From the NCBI RefSeq assembly GCF_030719215.1, contig NZ_CP120983.1, forward strand, positions 6,200,001-6,264,000: a DNA stretch of 64,000 bases, in the 5' to 3' direction. Position numbers and translations under genes: made by a program. This document shows, piece by piece, positions 59,523 to 64,000 of this stretch. Numbering within the stretch: position 1 is the stretch's first letter; the number at the start of each line of letters is the position of its first letter. The DNA is from Streptomyces sp. Alt3 (GTDB taxonomy: Bacteria; Actinomycetota; Actinomycetes; Streptomycetales; Streptomycetaceae). Below the pieces are notes generated by a model. That model was given only the letters and a program-made list of their open reading frames with translations, searched no databases and had not been told where the DNA came from.

Positions 59523-62500
59523 ATGCGTTCCGACGCCTGGTCGCCCATGGACGGTCGCCCTGTCCAGCAGGGGATGTACGACCCCCGTAACGAGCACGAC
59601 GCCTGTGGTGTCGGGTTCGTGGCCACTCTGACCGGTGTGGCCAGCCATGAGCTGGTCGAGCAGGCGCTGACCGTACTGCGCAACCTCGAACACCGCGGCG
59701 CCACAGGATCCGAGCCCGACTCGGGTGACGGCGCCGGCATTCTCCTTCAGGTCCCGGACGCCTTCCTCCGCGAAGAGGCCGGATTCGAACTCCCCGAGGC
59801 CGGCTCCTACGCCGTCGGCATCGCCTTCCTGCCCGCGGACGACTCCACCGACGCGGTCAAGCAGATCGAGAAGATCGCCGCCGAGGAGGGCCTCGACGTC
59901 CTCGGCTGGCGTCAGGTCCCGGTCACGCCGGACATCCTCGGCAACGGCGCCCGCGCCGTCATGCCGGAGTTCCGCCAGCTGATCGTCGCCGACAGTACGA
60001 GCACCGGCATCGCGCTGGACCGCAAGGCCTTCGTCCTGCGCAAGCGCGCCGAGCGTGAGGCCGGGGTGTACTTCCCCTCGCTCTCCGCACGCACGATCGT
60101 CTACAAGGGCATGCTCACCACCGGGCAGCTGGAGCCGTTCTTCCCGGACCTCTCCGACCGCCGCTTCGCCACCACGGTCGCGCTGGTCCACTCCCGCTTC
60201 TCCACCAACACCTTCCCCAGCTGGCCGCTCGCCCACCCGTACCGCTTCGTCGCGCACAACGGCGAGATCAACACGGTCAAGGGCAACCGCAACTGGATGA
60301 AGGCCCGCGAGTCCCAGCTCGCCTCCAGCCTCTTCGGCGAGGCGCAGCTCGACCGCATCTTCCCCGTCTGCACCCCGGACGCCTCCGACTCCGCCTCCTT
60401 CGACGAGGTCCTGGAGCTGCTCCACCTCGGCGGCCGCTCGCTGCCGCACTCGGTGCTGATGATGGTCCCCGAGGCATGGGAGAACCACGCCTCCATGGAC
60501 CCGGCCCGCCGCGCCTTCTACCAGTACCACTCCACGATGATGGAGCCCTGGGACGGACCGGCCTGCGTCACCTTCACCGACGGCGTCCAGGTCGGCGCGG
60601 TCCTCGACCGCAACGGTCTGCGCCCCGGCCGTTACTGGGTCACCGACGACGGACTCGTCGTCCTCTCCTCCGAGGTCGGCGTCCTGGACATCGACCCCGC
60701 CAAGGTCGTCCGCAAGGGCCGCCTCCAGCCCGGCAAGATGTTCCTCGTCGACACCGCCGAGCACCGCATCATCGAGGACGACGAGATCAAGGCGTCCCTG
60801 GCCGCCGAGAACCCGTACGAGGAATGGCTGGAAACCGGCGAGATCGAGCTCGAGGACCTCCCCGAGCGCGAGCACATCGTCCACACCCACGCCTCGGTCA
60901 CCCGCCGCCAGCAGACCTTCGGCTACACCGAGGAAGAGCTCCGCGTCCTCCTCGCCCCGATGGCCCGCACCGCCGGCGAACCCCTCGGCTCCATGGGCAC
61001 CGACTCGCCGATCGCCGCGCTCTCCGAGCGCCCCCGGCTGCTCTTCGACTACTTCACCCAGCTCTTCGCGCAGGTCACCAACCCGCCGCTGGACGCCATC
61101 CGCGAGGAGCTCGTCACCTCGCTGCGCTCCTCCCTGGGCACCCAGGGCAACCTCCTGGAGCCGTCCGCCGCGTCCTGTCGCAGCGTCACCCTGCCCTTCC
61201 CGGTGATCGACAACGACGAGCTGGCCAAGCTCATACACATCAACGCCGACGGCGACATGCCGGGAATGAAGGCCGCGACCCTCTCCGGCCTCTACCGCGT
61301 CAGCGGCGGCGGAAACGCACTCGCCGCCCGGATCGAGGAGATCACCAACGAGGTCGACGCCGCCATCGAGGACGGCGCCCGCCTCATCGTCCTCTCCGAC
61401 CGGCACTCCGACGCCGAGCACGCGCCGATCCCCTCGCTGCTGCTCACCTCGGCCGTCCACCACCACCTCATCCGCACCAAGCAGCGCACCCAGGTGGGCC
61501 TGCTGGTCGAGGCCGGAGACGTCCGCGAGGTCCACCACGTCGCACTGCTCATCGGCTACGGCGCCGCCGCCGTCAACCCGTACCTCGCGATGGAGTCCGT
61601 CGAGGACCTCGTCCGCGCCGGCACGTTCATCGAGGGCATCGAGCCCGAGCTGGCCATCCGCAACCTGATCTACGCCCTCGGCAAGGGCGTCCTCAAGGTC
61701 ATGTCCAAGATGGGCATCTCCACCGTCGCCTCCTACCGCGGCGCCCAGGTCTTCGAGGCCGTCGGCCTCGACGACGCCTTCGTCACCCAGTACTTCAACG
61801 GCACCGCCACCAAGATCGGCGGCGCCGGACTCGACGTCGTCGCCAAGGAGGTCGCCGCCCGGCACGCCAAGGCGTACCCCGCCTCGGGCATCTCCGCCTC
61901 GCACCGCGCGCTGGAGATCGGCGGCGAGTACCAGTGGCGCCGCGAGGGCGAGCCGCACCTCTTCGACCCGGAGACGGTCTTCCGCCTCCAGCACGCCACC
62001 CGCAACCGCCGGTACGACATCTTCAAGAAGTACACCGGCCGGGTCAACGAGCAGTCCGAGCGCCTCATGACGCTCCGAGGCCTGTTCGGCTTCAAGAACG
62101 GCCGCGAGCCGATCTCCATCGACGAGGTCGAGTCCGCCGCCGACATCGTCAAGCGCTTCTCCACCGGCGCCATGTCGTACGGCTCCATCTCCCAGGAGGC
62201 GCACGAGACGCTCGCCGTCGCCATGAACCAGCTGGGCGGCAAGTCCAACACCGGTGAGGGCGGCGAGGACGCCGAGCGCCTCTACGACCCGGCCCGCCGC
62301 TCCTCCATCAAGCAGGTCGCCTCCGGCCGCTTCGGTGTCACCAGCGAGTACCTGGTCAACGCGGACGACATCCAGATCAAGATGGCCCAGGGCGCCAAGC
62401 CCGGCGAGGGCGGCCAGCTGCCCGGCCACAAGGTCTACCCGTGGGTCGCCAAGACCCGGCACTCCACCCCGGGCGTCGGCCTGATCTCGCCCCCGCCGCA

Positions 62501-64000
62501 CCACGACATCTACTCCATCGAGGACCTGGCTCAGCTGATCCACGACCTCAAGAACGCCAACCCGGCGGCCCGCGTCCACGTGAAGCTGGTCTCCGAGGTC
62601 GGCGTCGGAACGGTCGCCGCGGGTGTCTCCAAGGCCCACGCGGACGTCGTCCTCATCTCCGGACACGACGGCGGCACGGGCGCCTCGCCGCTCACCTCGC
62701 TCAAGCACGCGGGCGGCCCCTGGGAGCTCGGCCTCGCCGAGACCCAGCAGACCCTGCTGCTCAACGGCCTGCGCGACCGCATCGTCGTCCAGACCGACGG
62801 CCAGCTCAAGACCGGCCGCGACGTCGTCATCGCCGCACTGCTGGGCGCCGAGGAGTTCGGTTTCGCCACCGCGCCGCTCGTCGTCTCAGGCTGCGTCATG
62901 ATGCGCGTCTGCCACCTCGACACCTGCCCGGTCGGCATCGCCACCCAGAACCCCGTCCTGCGCGACCGGTTCTCCGGCAAGGCCGAGTACATCGTCAACT
63001 TCTTCGAGTTCATCGCCGAAGAGGTCCGCGAGATCCTCGCCGAGCTCGGCTTCCGCACGATCGAGGAGGCCGTCGGCCACGCCGAACTCCTCGACACCGA
63101 GCGGGCCGTCACCCACTGGAAGGCCCAGGGCCTCGACCTCGAGCCCCTCTTCTACGTGCCCGAGCTCCCCGAGGGAGCGGTGCGCCACCAGATCGCCGAG
63201 CAGGACCACGGCCTCGCCAAGGCACTCGACAACGAGCTCATCAAGCTCGCCGCCGACGCCCTGGGCGCCGACAGCGCCGAGACCGCCCAGCCCGTCCGCG
63301 CGCAGGTCGCCATCCGCAACATCAACCGGACGGTCGGCACCATGCTCGGCCACGAGGTGACCAAGAAGTTCGGCGGTGCGGGCCTGCCCGAGGACACCAT
63401 CGACATCACCCTCACCGGGTCCGCCGGCCAGTCCTTCGGCGCGTTCGTGCCGCGCGGTGTGACGCTGCGCCTGGAGGGCGACGCCAACGACTACGTCGGC
63501 AAGGGCCTCTCCGGCGGCCGCGTCATCGTCCGCCCGGACCGCGGCGCCGACCACCTCGCCGAGTACTCCACCATCGCCGGCAACACCATCGGCTACGGCG
63601 CGACCGGCGGCGAGCTGTTCCTCCGCGGACGCACCGGCGAACGCTTCTGCGTCCGCAACTCCGGTGCCACGGTCGTCTCGGAAGGCGTGGGCGACCACGG
63701 CTGCGAGTACATGACCGGCGGTCACGCCGTCGTCCTCGGCGAGACGGGACGCAACTTCGCCGCAGGCATGTCCGGCGGTGTCGCGTACGTCATCGACCTC
63801 GACCTCGACAACGTCAACACCGGCAACCTCGGCGCCGTCGAACTGCTCGACGACGCCGACAAGCAGTGGCTGCACGACGTCGTGCGCCGCCACCAGGAGG
63901 AGACCGGCTCCACGGTCGCCGCGAAGCTGCTGGCCGACTGGGACTCCACGGCCGCCCGCTTCAGCAAGATCATCCCGTCCACCTACAAGGCAGTGCTCGC
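59523..64000 (+). CDS. gltB: Glutamate synthase (NADPH/ferredoxin) large subunit, C-terminus beyond window
   Basis: 1492 codons in frame to the window edge, so only the end is missing (family length about 1500-1530). The catalytic Cys28 follows a 27-residue propeptide (EHDACGVGF), which is removed on maturation. The amidotransferase domain is followed by the FMN-binding synthase domain (SYGSISQEAHETLA near 880) and the 3Fe-4S motif GCVMMRVCHLDTCPVGIATQ (C-x5-C-x4-C) near 1122. A beta-helix domain (GYGATGGELFLRGR) ends the window. It makes glutamate from glutamine and 2-oxoglutarate with GltD, which would lie downstream. ATG has GGGAGAG 3 nt upstream. Confidence 0.97.
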   Translation, partial: MRSDAWSPMDGRPVQQGMYDPRNEHDACGVGFVATLTGVASHELVEQALTVLRNLEHRGATGSEPDSGDGAGILLQVPDAFLREEAGFELPEAGSYAVGIAFLPADDSTDAVKQIEKIAAEEGLDVLGWRQVPVTPDILGNGARAVMPEFRQLIVADSTSTGIALDRKAFVLRKRAEREAGVYFPSLSARTIVYKGMLTTGQLEPFFPDLSDRRFATTVALVHSRFSTNTFPSWPLAHPYRFVAHNGEINTVKGNRNWMKARESQLASSLFGEAQLDRIFPVCTPDASDSASFDEVLELLHLGGRSLPHSVLMMVPEAWENHASMDPARRAFYQYHSTMMEPWDGPACVTFTDGVQVGAVLDRNGLRPGRYWVTDDGLVVLSSEVGVLDIDPAKVVRKGRLQPGKMFLVDTAEHRIIEDDEIKASLAAENPYEEWLETGEIELEDLPEREHIVHTHASVTRRQQTFGYTEEELRVLLAPMARTAGEPLGSMGTDSPIAALSERPRLLFDYFTQLFAQVTNPPLDAIREELVTSLRSSLGTQGNLLEPSAASCRSVTLPFPVIDNDELAKLIHINADGDMPGMKAATLSGLYRVSGGGNALAARIEEITNEVDAAIEDGARLIVLSDRHSDAEHAPIPSLLLTSAVHHHLIRTKQRTQVGLLVEAGDVREVHHVALLIGYGAAAVNPYLAMESVEDLVRAGTFIEGIEPELAIRNLIYALGKGVLKVMSKMGISTVASYRGAQVFEAVGLDDAFVTQYFNGTATKIGGAGLDVVAKEVAARHAKAYPASGISASHRALEIGGEYQWRREGEPHLFDPETVFRLQHATRNRRYDIFKKYTGRVNEQSERLMTLRGLFGFKNGREPISIDEVESAADIVKRFSTGAMSYGSISQEAHETLAVAMNQLGGKSNTGEGGEDAERLYDPARRSSIKQVASGRFGVTSEYLVNADDIQIKMAQGAKPGEGGQLPGHKVYPWVAKTRHSTPGVGLISPPPHHDIYSIEDLAQLIHDLKNANPAARVHVKLVSEVGVGTVAAGVSKAHADVVLISGHDGGTGASPLTSLKHAGGPWELGLAETQQTLLLNGLRDRIVVQTDGQLKTGRDVVIAALLGAEEFGFATAPLVVSGCVMMRVCHLDTCPVGIATQNPVLRDRFSGKAEYIVNFFEFIAEEVREILAELGFRTIEEAVGHAELLDTERAVTHWKAQGLDLEPLFYVPELPEGAVRHQIAEQDHGLAKALDNELIKLAADALGADSAETAQPVRAQVAIRNINRTVGTMLGHEVTKKFGGAGLPEDTIDITLTGSAGQSFGAFVPRGVTLRLEGDANDYVGKGLSGGRVIVRPDRGADHLAEYSTIAGNTIGYGATGGELFLRGRTGERFCVRNSGATVVSEGVGDHGCEYMTGGHAVVLGETGRNFAAGMSGGVAYVIDLDLDNVNTGNLGAVELLDDADKQWLHDVVRRHQEETGSTVAAKLLADWDSTAARFSKIIPSTYKAVL

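Overview
The window is about 72% G+C by eye, with the third-position G/C bias, GTG starts and 4-bp start/stop overlaps typical of Streptomyces. Gene content and order (dnaE, the his operon, hisI-trpE, trpC-trpB-trpA, lgt, gltB) match the conserved chromosomal core around the his/trp loci of Streptomyces coelicolor. I see no integrase, transposase, tRNA, rRNA or CRISPR array, so this is a core-arm segment and not an island. The sequence is truncated at both ends: a GNAT acetyltransferase tail at the left and gltB, lacking its C-terminus, at the right.

Layout. Positions 1-6741 hold transport and envelope genes: a CPA1 Na+/H+ antiporter, an MscS channel, a dienelactone-hydrolase-like protein, an anchored CPIC thioredoxin-fold protein with a membrane partner, and a DUF2252 protein. 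dnaE (6965-10504) ends in a strong hairpin and is followed by a 59-residue protein, an NYN-domain protein, an ABC exporter pair, a DUF2567 membrane protein, a CsbD-like protein, a TraR/DksA zinc-finger protein, a YbaK deacylase, a Lon-N-domain protein and two large conserved proteins of unknown function. Positions 20234-25955 are one tightly coupled his operon: hisD-hisC-hisB-(55-aa membrane protein)-hisH-priA-ridA-hisF. priA serves both histidine and tryptophan synthesis, and no separate trpF is present here.

Positions 26145-33099 encode secreted proteins: two tandem-duplicated lipases/cutinases of the polyester-hydrolase family and a 1346-residue secreted protein joining lysozyme-like, golvesin-like and SGNH-hydrolase modules. 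Positions 33212-40355 hold an alpha/beta hydrolase divergent from a large LuxR-family (LAL) regulator, a PucR-type regulator and a sodium/solute symporter. Positions 41118-48068 contain hisI, trpE, the trp-associated membrane protein, two small membrane proteins, then trpC, trpM, trpB and trpA. A second thioredoxin-fold protein (CPVC) and lgt follow.

The least explained block is a seven-gene minus-strand operon at 50164-58106: four different ADP-ribosylglycohydrolase-fold proteins, a ribokinase-family kinase, a type III CoA-transferase and a CitE-like lyase. It looks like an uncharacterised glycoside or nucleoside salvage route, and one paralogue has lost most of its metal ligands. A VIT-family metal transporter is divergent from it. 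gltB closes the window and has a GlnR-like operator in its leader.

Regulation. At least eleven genes start 6-8 nt after a good -10 hexamer with no Shine-Dalgarno, which suggests leaderless transcription is common here. Most transcription units end in long GC hairpins. No trp attenuator with a Trp-rich leader peptide is visible before trpE or trpC.
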